Assembly: GCA_011032825.1 (NCBI GenBank)
Contig: JAADJZ010000030.1
Coordinates: 1 to 64,000, forward strand
Source: Massariosphaeria phaeospora
Lineage: Eukaryota; Ascomycota; Dothideomycetes; Pleosporales
Length of the DNA stretch: 64,000 nucleotides
Direction of reading: 5' to 3'
The notes under the pieces are model-generated. The model was given only the letters and a program-made list of their open reading frames with translations, did no database searches and was not told the DNA's origin. A program made the translations under genes and the position numbers. Positions 1 through 11,470 of the stretch are shown here, piece after piece. Position 1 is the first letter of the stretch; each line of letters opens with the position of its first letter.

Positions 1-2732
1 GTCCTGTTCCGCAACCTCCGACAGCTCAGACTTAGCAGGCTGCTGCAGCTGGGCCTGGAGTTTCACCGCCATGCTTGCCGCGGGCGCATCTACTACACCA
101 TCATCACCAATACTCCACAGCGTCGTGACTGGTGCCAGTTCCAACTTGACCCTTGGAACTGCAACCTCAGCGACCACCGTGGCCGCGGCAGCCGGCGTTG
201 GCGAGCTTGCCGGTTTTCTCCTCTGCGGGCCCTTAGCCCTACCCTTTCTGGCATCCTGCAGGGGTTTCGGCGGCTCCTCTTCCTTTTCAGGTTCAGGCTC
301 CTTCACCTTGGGGGGACCGAGGCCCAACTTGCTATTGAGATCTTTCATGAAGCCGGCCTGTAGAGCGGCAATCTTAGAGCCACCGGGTCGGGCTGGAACC
401 GCTGGCTTGGCCTTGGGTTGAGGAGCTGCGTCAATACTGCCTTCTGACTGTAGTGTAGGAACTTTATCCGAAGACTTAATGAGGGGCTTGACAGGACGCG
501 CTGGTAACTGAGGTTTCGGTTTGTCGGGAATGCCAGGAGGCTTTTTATCTATCGGCGAGATCTCTTTGGCCTTCTGCGGTCTGCTGGGAATAGTAGGTTT
601 ATCTGCAGTGGCGTTCTTAACAGCAACAGGTGCGTCTTCGGCATATTCGTTAGTGTCCTCACTCTGAGGTCCGCTCACTGTAGTTTCGAGGTGGCCATGT
701 TCCGGAGCATCCTCCCAGATGTCTTGACTAGGAAATCGTTGCTGCATGCCGGGACGATTGGGCAAATCAAGATGATCTTTGCTCAAACGTTTGTTAGCAA
801 AGCGCTTGGTGTGTTCGGGGAGGAATGACTGCTGGTCCTCCTCAGGAATGTTGTCCTTGCGCGCCTCTTCCTGCTCTGGCTTCTCGAAAATCTTGCTAGC
901 ATCGACATCACCAGAGGTCTCCGGCTCTTCGGGAAGCTGAGGCGTATCAACCGTAGTTTCGAGTTGCAGACTGCTGGGTGTGTCTTCCCACACATCTTGG
1001 CTAGGAAAATGATGACGAGCCAGATGGTCAGGGCGCTTCAGCTTGTCAACTGCGCTCTTAGGCTTTTGCACGGTTTCTTCGTCTTCGGGAAAGAGCGGCT
1101 CATACTCCTTATGCGACTCCAGCGGGGTGCCACTCCTATCATGCTGGCTTGGGCTGGCCATGTATCGCTGCCCAGCAGCATTATTTCTGCTAGAACTTCT
1201 GCTGTGGGGCCGTGGTTTAGATATGTACGCCGGAGTGCCGTCTTCGTTGACAGTGTATTCACCACTTGCACGGCGCTCAAGCTCAGGCGATACCGCCGGC
1301 TGCCTAAATTTCGCTCCTGGATATTTCTGAATCTCGTCAGAAGCCAAAATCGGAATCCCATAGCCTCGTTCCGAAACCCATCCGCCTTCTTCACCTGTAT
1401 TACCGCCTTCGGGACCGAGATCCTCGGTAGGTTCTTCGTATCCGACACCATTAATTTTGCTCATACGGTGAGCGGGTGGATCAATATGAATGACATCTTC
1501 GTCCGGTTCACTCTCATGGGTTTTCTGCTTGGTCAATTGGCCGGCTGGGAAATTCGTTTGACGGAGAGGCGATTCCGCCGGATTTGCAGTCTTGCTAGTG
1601 ATCGAAGCAGGTCGGCCAGACTGGGGTTTAGGCGATGCCATTCGTGAAGCAAATTCTTCGCTCGCAAGGTAACCAATCTGTTCGTCAGGGGTGCTGATGG
1701 CCTCGCGAGAAGTACCTATATTTAGCATTAGCCATCCATTATCACAACTACCTTCAATAGCATACCTAGTCCAATGCCCTTTGCGTTAGCATCGTGCACA
1801 AGCTTCTCGAGCTTTTCTCCATGCCAGTGGTATTCTTTCCGGTTCTCTTGGATGTGGGGTCCGTATTCGCCAGCTTTCTCACGCGCGAGATCTTCCGGAT
1901 GCTTCGCATACCATTTCTGTCCAAATTCATCTTTTGGAATAACACCGTGCCCGTGTAGGCCATAGCTGCCGGGAGGGCCGTGGAAGACCTCCCTGCCACT
2001 CTTGGTGCGGCCGTGATGTCGACCTGGAGTATGTCCTCCTTTGTTGAAAAATCCGACGCCAGTGGGGACGGCCGTCTCAAACGGCGAAGGCGTCGGGGCC
2101 TGTACATCTCCAGCATTTGGGTACATGGGCACCTGGATGCCAATCTCTGGAATGCCCTGTTCTTCCTCTTCCTTGTATACGGAGCTAGGGCGAGTGTTGC
2201 CGCCCGCCGAGGACGCAGAACGGCCGGAGTCGGCGCCGCGAGCCGATTTGTCGTCCGGCAGCAATTTGCCAATGCCGGCGGCCGCAGCCTGCTGGGAGTC
2301 AGTGCGGGTTACGGTTTCGATCCTACTCTTCGCCGTGGAGCTGGGCACAGAGGCTGTCGGAGCATAGAGCGGCAGATCGCCGGCGACGTTTTTAGTCTGC
2401 TCTGGAGCGTTCTCATTTGTGAGCGTCTTCGAAAGATCGTCGAAGCTTGCGTATTCGTTACCCTCCTGGCCGATAGAGGGCAGAGAGACGCTCGGCGGGC
2501 GCGGCGGGAGGTCTGCGCCGAGGCCGCTCTCCCTCGACTGGTTGTCATGGAGGAAGGCTGGGTCATTGAGCGGCGACCGCGCAAATGTGTCCCGGTTCGG
2601 AGAGATGGAGCGGTCGATACTCCGCTTCGGACGGGGCGGGATCTTGGGGACGTCCATGTGGGAGCTGCTTGCGGGGTTGCTCTCGTTCTGAGCTCGCGAT
2701 GGGCGCGGAGGTATCGTCGGGGGAGCTGACAT
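1..2732 (-). CDS. AIM21: AIM21-family protein, partial at left edge
   Basis: The model is complement(join(1..1715,1766..2732)) and runs off the left edge, so the C-terminus is missing. In yeast, Aim21 acts at cortical actin patches with Tda2 and binds capping protein; that is family knowledge. Visible here are a proline-rich start with repeated PPRPxR motifs (likely SH3 ligands), a basic block with HGRTKSGREVFHG and the conserved GTSREAISTPDEQIGY stretch. Further on come repeated IPxRP/PARP motifs and a block with SKIAALQAGFMKDLNSKLG and a DARKGRAKGPQRRK-like segment, typical of the AIM21 region. The protein is low-complexity and probably disordered. Of two in-frame ATGs (2786 and 2732) I chose the second, MSAPPTIPPRP, because the family starts there and the upstream codons come from a TG/CA microsatellite. 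The 50-nt intron has a GTATGC donor, and splicing restores the conserved GTSREAIS sequence. Confidence 0.88.
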
Positions 2733-4535
2733 GGTGTGTGTGTATGTGTGTATGCGAGTGTTGTGGTGAGTGGTAGTGATGGGCAAAGAAGGGTAGTAGG
2801 AGACAGCTAGCTAACTGGTTGTATGTTAGTGACTGACGCAACCTTGGAAGCCATTGAAGGGCGTGAAACGGTCAACGTGAGATATCAGTTGGGCCCAGCG
2901 AATCGAGCTCCACGGCGGCCGTGTCGAAGCCGCTCAACACCTGCTGCGAGTCTGCGACCGTCTCCTCGGCAGCTGTGATGCAGCCCAGTGACGGGCCAGC
3001 CAATCAGAGCCGCGGCGATTGAGGGCAAAATGAAGCTGCAGACAAAGCGGGATTTAAAGCTGGCACTCACCTCGGAAACACAATTGCGGCACAGAGCTTG
3101 TGAAGGAGATCAAGATGTATGGTAGAAGTTCAGTCCAAGCAAATGGAGCAGCGAGGAGTCTGTGCGAAGCCGGGGCGCACAGTTTATGTATGGATTGTTC
3201 GGGCCCGCAGTGATGCAAAGCTGCGATGGCGCAAGGTCAGGGCGTTTGGCTCAAGGGCCGTCTCTTGCTGCGGGAAAACCTGAAAGACGCCGCTTATCCT
3301 GCCCAGGTGCTTTCCATACAGCAAACCACGCGCTCCAGCCGTACAGAACTGCCTCTGCGGGTTTACGATACACGCGCCAATGCCGCGCCCGCATCACCAT
3401 GCATCGTGAGTGCGTCGGGTCGCGCATCGAGCATCGAGCATCATGGGCCCTTTGCTAGGCCGCATCGAGATGTCCAGGTTCTGGCCGATCGCAGAAACGT
3501 CTCCGTCCTCAGTATTGCCCGCTAGGGCTCGCAAGCAATCCGTGAGGGCTCTTCGACGCAGGTTTGCTACAGCCCGACTCTCTGTATCGACGTACAGCAG
3601 ACTTAAGCCTCGCAAACACCCCGTTGAAGCCGACATGTCGACCTCTCGGGGCTACAAGTTCTTCGGTGCTCGTGCCTACGCCACTATTTCCCCGCGCTGG
3701 TGCCCACCGGTTCCTGGCACTGTGCGCCACTTGGGGATGCCAGTGCCAGGTGGCACACGTTCATGGCCAAGGGTTCCACGCGGAAGCAGATGTTCTGTTG
3801 CTGACAGGAGCAGTATATCAATTCTCATTTTAGTAGTTGGGAGGTATGAAAGCGAATGCCGAGTTCAATTGCCTGTCGCTTCTTTGGTCGTAGCATTGTA
3901 TATTGCTCTTTTCACAAGGAAAGTAGCAAACCAAACATTCGAGCTGAGAAGACGGAGTATCGGAAGCGCAGCGGCCTGCACTTTGGTCTGCATCGCGTGG
4001 TGGTAGTGTGTAGCTCCGTCATAGCCAACGTGTGGGTCGGATCCAGTGGACAGCCTAGGTCCGATTACGTGGCTGCATCAGATGCCCCGTTTCCACAACA
4101 CCCGTGGACAGAAGACACTGCATGACCGAGACAAGGACTTTTGGAAAATGCACGTCGTGCGAATCAGCATGCGTATAAACTACCTAGCCATCAAAATCGA
4201 CCAACTCCGCCTTGCACCACGCTGACCGAACAGACCATTTTCCTGTATGCCAAAACCTCGATGGGAAGCCAACGAACCAGCACAGAAAACGCCCAGGTGT
4301 GGATTGGTGATACAAGAAGATGGGAAATAGACTCGCAGAAATAAAGACCCCCGATGTCAACCCTCTGTAGACAGGCACACAGCGCCTACCGATTTGATAT
4401 GAACCTGACAACCATCCTCCACTCTTTGATAGTCGTGTGTCCATCGTCCCTCCAATGCACTCGGCAGCCTGCTGTGCTCTTTGCATGTACCTCCACTTCG
4501 ACGCCTCGACAACTCATCTTCCTAATCCAGTCTTG
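2733..4535. other. Intergenic, 1.8 kb, no gene recognised
   Basis: This stretch lies between the AIM21 start and the TVP18 stop. A TG-rich microsatellite at about 2731-2760 sits just upstream of AIM21. Open frames of 60-200 codons exist on both strands, but none shows recognisable domains, conserved motifs or good splice structure. I see no gene here. Confidence 0.5.
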
Positions 4536-5314
4536 TTATATGATCATCTGCGCAATACCCTGGCCTCCAAGCGTCTTGCTGCCCTGGAACGCCTGGCCCT
4601 TGACACCAGCCAATGCGTAGAAGATGGCAGCAATGAGCAAGAAGACAGCTGCTGCGATCAGAGAGCTGGGGTGGATTACGAGGCTGACCCATTGGATGAT
4701 GCTCATGACCAGGTATATCGCGGCGCGCATGTAGTTTGTCTCGAATCGGCGGATGAAGCCATCAAATACCGGCGATGTCGGGCAGATGCGGAGGAGGAGT
4801 GGGATCTCTATGAAGACGATTACGAAGGCGCATACTCTATTGCGTGGTGTGTCAGCGCTTGGTGCTTCGAACAATGCATAGGCTCGACTTACAGGCATAT
4901 GATGGCGAAGATGATGAGGAGTGGTTTGAAAAGGTTGAAGAAATTGCTGATTCCGAGAGCGAAACACAGAATTATACACAGCACTCCGGTCCTGTCGATC
5001 GCGTTAGCATTCTTGGTATTGCATGCTTCCACGAGTCTCAGAAGCTTCCCCGGCCAACGAAAAAGGCGGATGGTATGGTGTTGGCATATCCCTTCCACTG
5101 CAAGGACGCCATGTGGACTCTCCGCAAAGAACTCCAGCAGTATTTCGAACGCATCTCTTGGGCTCGCAGAACAGTGTGCACAGGCGGTACTACGGGACGA
5201 CTAACCATTGGCCGTAGATACCTACAATGGACCATGTTAGCGACAGCCCCAAAGCTTACGACGACTGGCGACCTTACTGAAATTCCGCGACTTGAACTCC
5301 TCGGCAAGCGTCAT
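4536..5314 (-). CDS. TVP18: Golgi membrane protein TVP18
   Basis: Four exons give a 150-aa protein: complement(join(4536..4836,4893..4991,5206..5221,5278..5314)). Tvp18 is a small tetraspanning protein of late Golgi (Tlg2-containing) membranes. The start MTLAEEFKSRNFSIYGQW, the RICPTSPVFDGFIRRF loop and the C-terminal KGQAFQGSKTLGGQG signature match the family, and the length is usual. Predicted membrane helices lie near residues 19-35, 41-62, 88-104 and 109-127. The second exon is only 16 nt but is required: it encodes the SIYGQW part of the conserved start and is flanked by good GT/AG sites. The gene is divergent from TAD2. Confidence 0.9.
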
Positions 5315-5866
5315 GTTTGCGACTGTAGCTCTCTGAAAAGTCTGATCCGGTAGATATGCGCAAAAGTCGATGTGGTGATGGAGGTTGGGAGCTCCAAGGT
5401 CAGATAGCTTTGTTTGATCAGCGCCCAGCCCTATGGCAAGACCGGGGAAGGCGCGAACTCGGCTCTTTCAATGGCGGGCGGAGGCGGAGGCGGCGGCGTA
5501 CGTGGAGCGGTGCGTAAGGCGAGGGTGGCGATGCAATGGTTCGGCTTGAATGGGAGAGTGTTTGCTGCTGCCTGCGGTCGGTTTCCAGAAGTTCCACGTA
5601 GTGAGAGCGACGACGCCGCGGCTGTTGCCGACTGAGCTCGGCACGCACGTCGCTTCCAACCCAACGCCCGACCACCGCTGACGTTTCGGGCGTTTATTTT
5701 TGGTTTCAGCTTCCCCCCATCAACCTCGCGCCTCTCCCCTCAGCAAGAGCAGCCGGATCCGAGCTGCGTCACGCCACTCTGTCTGCCGTCTTCTTTGCAT
5801 CGGTCTAGCGATTATGAACAGCCTCGCCAAGCCAGCCCTGCAGATCACCACCGCCGCCACGCCGCC
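5315..5866. promoter_or_regulatory. Divergent promoter region TVP18/TAD2
   Basis: 552 bp lie between the two start codons and must hold both promoters and 5' leaders. The region contains a GGCGGAGGC-rich stretch near 5474-5500. No specific site could be assigned. Confidence 0.5.
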
Positions 5867-6549
5867 ATGAACCCCGAGGAGAAGGCGTATCATGAGCGCT
5901 TTATGCGCGAGGCCATCAACATGGTGATACATCCTACACGCTACCGAACTTCCCGTAGCCCAACGGCCCGCTGATTCATATGCTATGAGTTAGGCCGAGC
6001 TTGCCCTGAAGAGCGATGAAACCCCAGTTGGCTGTGTCTTTGTGAAAGATGGAGAAATTATCGGACGGGGAATGAACGAGACGAATCGGACCTTGAACGG
6101 AACGAGGCATGCCGAATTCGTTGCTATTGCCGGGATCCTGTCAACACACCCTACCACTGTGCTCGCGAAGACGGATCTGTATGTCACGGTCGAGCCCTGC
6201 GTCATGTGTGCATCGATGCTGCGCCAGTATGGCATCAAGGGCGTGTACTTTGGCTGCTGGAACGAGCGGTTTGGCGGTACTGGCGGCGTTCTCAACATCC
6301 ATACCCAGTGAGTGGCTATCTGAACTCACCTACATACGTGCGTCACTAACATTGAACAGCAAAAGCGTGGACAAACCCATCCCCGTCTTTGGGGGCATCT
6401 TCAGGGAAGAGGCAATCATGCTGCTACGGAAGTTCTATGTCCAGGAGAACGAAAAGGCACCGGAACCAAAGCAGAAAAAGACGCGGGAGTTGAAGACGGA
6501 GATTCTGCCCATGGACCTTCACGCACCCAAGACAGAAACCACAACATAG
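5867..6549 (+). CDS. TAD2: tRNA-specific adenosine deaminase subunit TAD2
   Basis: Three exons, join(5867..5923,5994..6307,6360..6549), give 186 aa. Tad2 is the catalytic subunit of the Tad2-Tad3 heterodimer that converts adenosine 34 to inosine in the wobble position of ANN-anticodon tRNAs. The cytidine/deoxycytidylate deaminase zinc site is intact: HAE at residues 58-60 (zinc ligand His58, proton-shuttle Glu60) and PCVMC at 87-91 (Cys88 and Cys91). ETPVGCVFV and the FGGTGGVLNIH substrate-loop region are also conserved. Introns of 70 and 52 nt have clear donors (GTGATA, GTGAGT); the second join produces NIHTHKSVDKP. The Lys/Glu-rich C-terminal tail after KFYVQENEKA is usual for fungal members. 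The window's tRNA-Thr(AGT) is a plausible substrate of this enzyme class. Confidence 0.93.
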
Positions 6550-6870
6550 TTTGCATCGGGTCTACGCCTTCATATATTTAACTTCGGAACATGTCATTGC
6601 AGTAGTATAGATGGTTTTACCGTCACAGAGCAATTCATGAGTCTCTCACGCAAGCAGGCGGGTTCGATGAGGGTAGACAAGAAGTCGTCCAAAGCCTAGG
6701 TGGAAGTCCTGGTATCCCAATGAACTCTCGAGGAATATTGTCAGTGTACTACGAGCATAAGCAATTTAACATAGATGAAAATATGTGCCGGTTACACTCA
6801 CCTGTGAGTGAAACCCGCCTAGCTTAATTCGTTTCTGATGCGCACCACCCAGGTAAGCCTACCCTCTTAC

Positions 6871-6990
6871 TTCTACAAGCCCTACGTAGACATTACCTAG
6901 TATGCTAGATACAACAGGGCTTTGTAAAGATAGTAGTAGACGATCTACTTATCGCTAATATCTCGTAGGCTGTCGAGAGGATCGCCTAAC
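6871..6990 (+). repeat. Short dispersed repeat, copy A
   Basis: About 120 bp running from CTACAAG through CATTACCTAGTATGC, GGGCTTTGTAAAGATA and CGCTAATATC to GAGAGGATCGCCTAAC. It aligns end to end with 7191-7311, 52551-52667 and, inverted, 34374-34474. No terminal inverted repeat or coding capacity is visible. The class is unknown (degenerate MITE, SINE or fragment of a larger element). Confidence 0.75.
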
Positions 6991-7190
6991 TTCTGCCAAG
7001 GGTTGTCCAAGGGTGCCCCCAAGCTTCGCAAACGCAGGCAAGACGGAGGGAGAGTGTTCTAGGGAACGACTTCCGGATTTCCGTGCGTCACTATCGTTAA
7101 GCACCATCGTGCACACCAACACGTGTATAGCACCTTCCGGCTATCCTCTCGCTGCCTGTCTCAGAATGTGGTACGCCATCCTGTCTCTTG

Positions 7191-7311
7191 CCTCCACAAG
7201 GGCCCACTTACACATTACCTACTATGGTAGATACAGTAGGGCTTTGCAAAGATACAGGCAGCTATTTATATATTGCTAAAAATTCCTATACTGTCAAGAG
7301 GATTGCCTAAC
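7191..7311 (+). repeat. Short dispersed repeat, copy B
   Basis: Second copy, 320 bp after copy A and in the same orientation. It shares CACAAG, ACATTACCTACTATGG, GATACAGTAGGGCTTTG, AAAGATA and the end TGTCAAGAGGATTGCCTAAC. The CCTACT ... AGTAGG half-sites pair perfectly in a potential hairpin. Confidence 0.75.
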
Positions 7312-7487
7312 AGCCACCGCCCGAGCATTCCGAGGTCTTGCGTGCTTTCACCAACCCGTGGTTCCACCGAGTTTTCACTTGAACCGGGACCTTTTCTTCT
7401 CGCCGAACTTTCAAATTGCATTTTCTGCGGTCCACCTCATTATCTTCTTTGCTCTACTATTGCCATCCCCCAGCCACCCCCGACACC

Positions 7488-8525
7488 ATGAATGCGTCCG
7501 CGACGAACTCGGCCCAATCGCCGTTTCTGAGGCTGCCGGTCAAGTATGCTATCTAGCTTTCCTATATTTAGTGCACCTGCGAGCAAACCGGGTAAAAGCT
7601 CACAGTTTTCAGGCTCCGAAATCGTATTTACAGGCTGCTACTCGTCAACACACGTAGCAACGACCGCGTTATTCACGCCAACGACCTCGCTCGGAGAAAG
7701 GAGCGGCGCGAGAATATCATATCAATACGCCACGGTGCAGGCTTCGTCAAGGCACCGAGCCTGATTCCTCTCCCGAACGTACCTACATACCCAACGGCAC
7801 CCGCACATCACTTCTTGCACCTCAGCCCCGCAAATGACGATCGAATCATGACTCCAGTGACTGGTGTGTCTCCTTTGCTGGAAACCGGCATCTTTCTCTC
7901 TTGTCGCCAAACTTGGGCCGAGGGCTTGCAAATCATGTACTCCGAAAACACGTTCGCCGTTATCGTTGCGATTGATGACCCACCCAAACCATTCGATACC
8001 CTATTCCCGCCTGGTGTCAATTTTCAGCGCATCCAGCGCCTCCGAATCGAGATCCAGGTCGGCAACCCTTCGCAGAGGCGCTTGGCACCGGTTTCTCGCT
8101 CCACCACGTGGCATTCCTTCCGCTTAATGTACGATCTCGAGTTCCTCCAGATCATCGTCACTTTCAACGATGGTAAAAATTCCCTCGATCATGCTGGGCT
8201 GTTCAATCGGTGCTGGCACAACCTGACTCTATACTCGGAGATGATGCAGAGTATCATTGTAGCAATTCCCAAGGATATTGACGTCAAATGGGGACTCACA
8301 AAGGCGCAGAAGGCCAGCGGCGACTATGGAGGCCACTTCTATGCCAAGGGATGCGTCCTACGAAAGATTGCTGAGGTGTATGGAGGGCTTAGGGGTGTGG
8401 ACCTGGAAATCGATCAACCAGAAGGTGCCATGGCACTGCGTATGCTTAATAAGCCACCTGCTGTTCAGGACGATGGAATGGACGATGGGGAGGACATCTA
8501 CGGGCTCCCTATTGATGGCGATTGA
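7488..8525 (+). CDS. Uncharacterised fungal LPxELR-type protein, intact paralogue
   Basis: Two exons, join(7488..7543,7613..8525), give 322 aa. It begins with FLRLPVKLRNRIYRLLLVN, the short N-terminal motif seen in a large set of fungal F-box-like/2EXR-like hypothetical proteins. The join at GTCAA|GTATGC ... CAG|GCTCCG restores this motif exactly. The rest carries a conserved CRQTWAEGLQIMYSENTF-like helix, a RIQRLRIEIQ strand and a WGLTKAQ...YGGHFYAKGCVLRKI segment. The same order of blocks occurs in the broken gene at 9414-10470, so the two are tandem paralogues. There are no catalytic residues, signal peptide or membrane helix. Function unknown; a role in protein-protein contacts is only a guess from the F-box-like start. 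Confidence 0.7.
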
Positions 8526-9413
8526 GAGGACAGCGACGCGCCTACTGACAAAACGGATATGGATCGGGTGCCTTTTTACGGTCTCCGCTGAAGGGTACGA
8601 CTATCTGGCTGCGTGGCAGGAGGATGGGGGAGGCTATGTATTGCCCCGCCTGGGGCTATAGCGCTCATTTCGTCTGCTTGCAAGAGTATGATGCCAGTAT
8701 CCCATATTGCCGTGTGTGGTTAGACCTTTCCGAATTGGCGACCAAAAACGAGATATTTGGCCGAGTCAGAAACTCGTCTTTCACTTTAGCTCACTCTCAC
8801 TACTACGGCGGCCAAAGACGGGATACTTGGCCGAACTTGAATCTCCTCTTTTACTTTAGCTCACTCTCACTACATTAATTTTGTGATCTAGTCGTTGGGT
8901 CTCACCTCAAGACTCTTCAATCCGTTCTCTTTCTTCTGCGAAATCTCTCGACTACTGTTATGGTTGGCCAATTGCTTTCACTTTTGTTTACTTTAGGCTA
9001 CCTCAACTAACTGTAGTGCTTTCAAGCCAACTAATAGGGGCAAATGCTTAGCGCTGAAAAATGAGTGAGCGTCCGTCGCGCCTTCCTCAGTCACTTACCG
9101 CCATGACATCAGCGACAACCAGATCCAACCCTTCCGCCACCAACCTTGTGCATCGAAACCGACGAGCTACTATACCCGCCTCGGTAGAAGCGTGAGTTTT
9201 TCCTGCAGAAATAAATTGTGCCTAAGCTTATCTGCCTCAGGTCTGCAGCCGACCGAGTCACCCAGCCCAGCCTCATCACGACGGCCGAACCACCAAGCCA
9301 CCCCTCTCCCCCCAGCCCGCCTGAGTAAGCCAATCATGAATTTGCCTGTCCAGCTTCGCTCACTTCTGCCCAGTGGATCTCCTCCGAACCACTCTACATT
9401 GACAGCGGACACG
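8526..9413. other. Spacer between the two paralogues
   Basis: This holds a 70-bp tandem duplication (8741-8880) and the putative promoter of the second paralogue. An in-frame ATG at 9336 could extend the downstream gene. Nothing else is recognisable. Confidence 0.5.
8741..8880. repeat. 70-bp direct tandem duplication
   Basis: Units 8741-8810 and 8811-8880 share GATA(T/C)TTGGCCGA, CTC(G/C)TC and the 3' block ACTTTAGCTCACTCTCACTA at exactly 70-bp spacing, with scattered substitutions. It lies in the 3' flank of the intact paralogue. Confidence 0.85.
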
Positions 9414-10470
9414 ATGGCCGACGCGAAACCCTTTCCGTTCCTGAAACTGCCGGCTGAGCTTCGATGCCAAATCTACGAGATTCTGCTTACCAATAATCGA
9501 GATCCGAATGATCGTGTACTATTGGCGAACGATCTGAAGCGTCGCTGCGAGAGCCGGAAACTGTTGCTGGACTGTAAAGTTTCTTGCTTGTCGTCCACAG
9601 CACGTCGTGTCAAGAAAGAATTGCCACGAAACTACCAGTTCATGAACCGTACGGAAGCTACAAAGACTCGTCTCGACAAGCCTCTGGGACCGTCTACGCC
9701 CCTACTGTCAGTTGAAATTCTTCGAACGTGCCGAGAAGTCTATCAAGAGGCAAGACATGTTATGTACACTATGAATACGTTTTCCTCATGGTCAGAATAG
9801 ACCTGGAAACGCCATTCGAGCCCAGATTCCCCGAAGGGTGGGATGCAAGCCGAATCCGTCATCTGCGATTAGAGCTTCAGCTACCATATCTCGGCCTCCA
9901 CCAAATTTCCTTTCAAGGTCTCTGGTCTATGCTCCACCAAATGCAGGAGCTCAAAGTAATGCAAATATGCATCCCTTCCGGAGATTTCTGGGATCTTGAT
10001 ATATGGCATTACCTAGTCGAATCTCGCCGAGCCACTATCCGTGACCTCTACGCAGCAATTCCCCTTGAGGTAGAGAGGGTAGACTGGGGACCTACTTGGG
10101 AGCAACGTTACAGCGGAGACTTCGGTGGCATGGAACACTTACATTGGTTCGAGCTACGAAAACTATGCAGAATATTTGAAGGATTTCGAGGCATCGATGC
10201 CGGTATGTGGCGAGATGGTCTCGGCAACTTCGACTGGAAACGGCCGGAAAAGGACGAGAGATCTTGGAAGATGCGACTTCGTCCGAGGTGACTCTGAATG
10301 AACACGACTGGACGAGTACAGCGAGGTACACCCATGCTGTCCTAAAAGCTGGATCGCCGAGGTCCTCGGGTCAATGTGGACGCTTTTCCATCGTTTAGAA
10401 AGGCTGGGATTACGGGGGATGAGATCTATGGAGAGAAGTGGCATCAAAAGTTCAATCATGTGTCGAGGTT
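9414..10470 (+). pseudogene. Second LPxELR-type paralogue, frameshifted
   Basis: The start MADAKPFPFLKLPAELRCQIYEILL and the segment NNRDPNDRVLLANDLKRR match the intact neighbour (which has NTRSNDRVIHANDLARR). The reading frame holds through CREVYQEARHVMYTMNTF, then hits TAG at 9798. The homologous continuation (RIDLETPFEPRFPEGW...RIRHLRLELQ) is in another frame, so a one-base frameshift lies between about 9765 and 9797. This second frame runs to TGA at 10289-10291. After more stops, the same frame resumes with GITGDEIYGEKWHQKFNHVSRF and ends near 10470. No plausible intron rescues the first break without deleting conserved residues. I call it a pseudogene, but an assembly error or undetected small introns remain possible. 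Confidence 0.65.
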
Positions 10471-11470
10471 CTAATACAGAGTAACTAGAGAGAAAATCCC
10501 AAAAAGTTACTTCGGCGGATATATTTTGTGTAGCAAGCTTATAAGAGTGTACTCGGGAGACTGTAGCTTAACCCCCTCAAGGCTGGTGATGTAAAGGGAC
10601 GTCCTAAAAGCATTTTCTCGTTGCAGATACATCTACATCCCCACCGTCGAGAGCTCTTTGAGTTCTCAAAACTCCCCTGTATTTTCTCTAACTCCGTTAA
10701 TGCTTCAAGTGGTGGAAGGTTGGTAGAGTTTGGCTGTCTAGTAACTAACAAAAGGGAAGAACCGTACCCAGGCGAAGTCGAACTAGTTGTTGTCGTTCTA
10801 CGACAGACAGTATAAGAAGAGGTTATATCTACATGCCACTCTTTCAGATGATGTCTGCAGAGATTTAGTATAGAATTCGGGTATATCGAAGAAGAAAAGT
10901 GAAGAGCCAAAACCGTCTCGATACTCCCAGCAGCGAGTCTATACATTTGCCAGTCAGTTTGGAATCTTTCCACAGCGTTCGTCTTTCCCTGGCTGTACTT
11001 CGAGAGGGGTCTGCGCGCGGTACTTGGGTATACGGAAAGTCCTACAAAATGTCCGCCTCCAGAGAACTTATGTGCGCCTCAGAAAACGAAAACATATACA
11101 CCATGCGCCCTTTTTTGTTGATAAGACCATGTAAAGAAGTGGTATCATCAGAAAACGGTTGTAACAGTTCCAAGTAGTGGTGTAGACATGGTAAAAAGCA
11201 AGATTTGACGTTGCAAAGTACAATCGTCAAGAGGGTGTCATGGAAGTCGTCCTATCGTCCGTTGAGTCCATTGAAGCATAATTTACTAAATATGGTCTCG
11301 AAGGGGAGCAACTAGTATATGGGAGGGGTTCAGCTATCTCGAAGACGGTTCGATCGCTGGACATTGTTGAAGCTCGACCTTGGGGGTGATGGTCCGTCCT
11401 GCAGTTATCGGTATCCTGAGGAGAAACTGTACAAAAGTCAGTACATGTTATTCTTCCGGTGTCACTTCGA
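10471..11470. other. Intergenic, nothing recognised
   Basis: About 1 kb without a supportable gene. A 144-codon frame on the minus strand (10539-10973) shows no motif or family resemblance. Confidence 0.5.

Larger units (their letters stand above)
6550..7487. other. Intergenic with two dispersed-repeat copies
   Basis: The 938-bp gap between TAD2 and the following family gene holds repeat copies at 6871-6990 and 7191-7311, annotated separately. Outside these I see no coding potential. Confidence 0.5.

Noticed and set aside
3162..4125. Several overlapping plus-strand frames of 89-198 codons
   Set aside because: No start context, motif, signal peptide or consistent splice sites; mutually overlapping in different frames as expected by chance.
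9750..9800. A 43-nt intron that would join the two frames of the second paralogue
   Set aside because: Its removal would delete the conserved VMYTMNTF segment shared with the intact paralogue, and the donor/acceptor are weak.
10539..10973. 144-codon minus-strand frame
   Set aside because: No recognisable domain and no upstream promoter-like or splice features.
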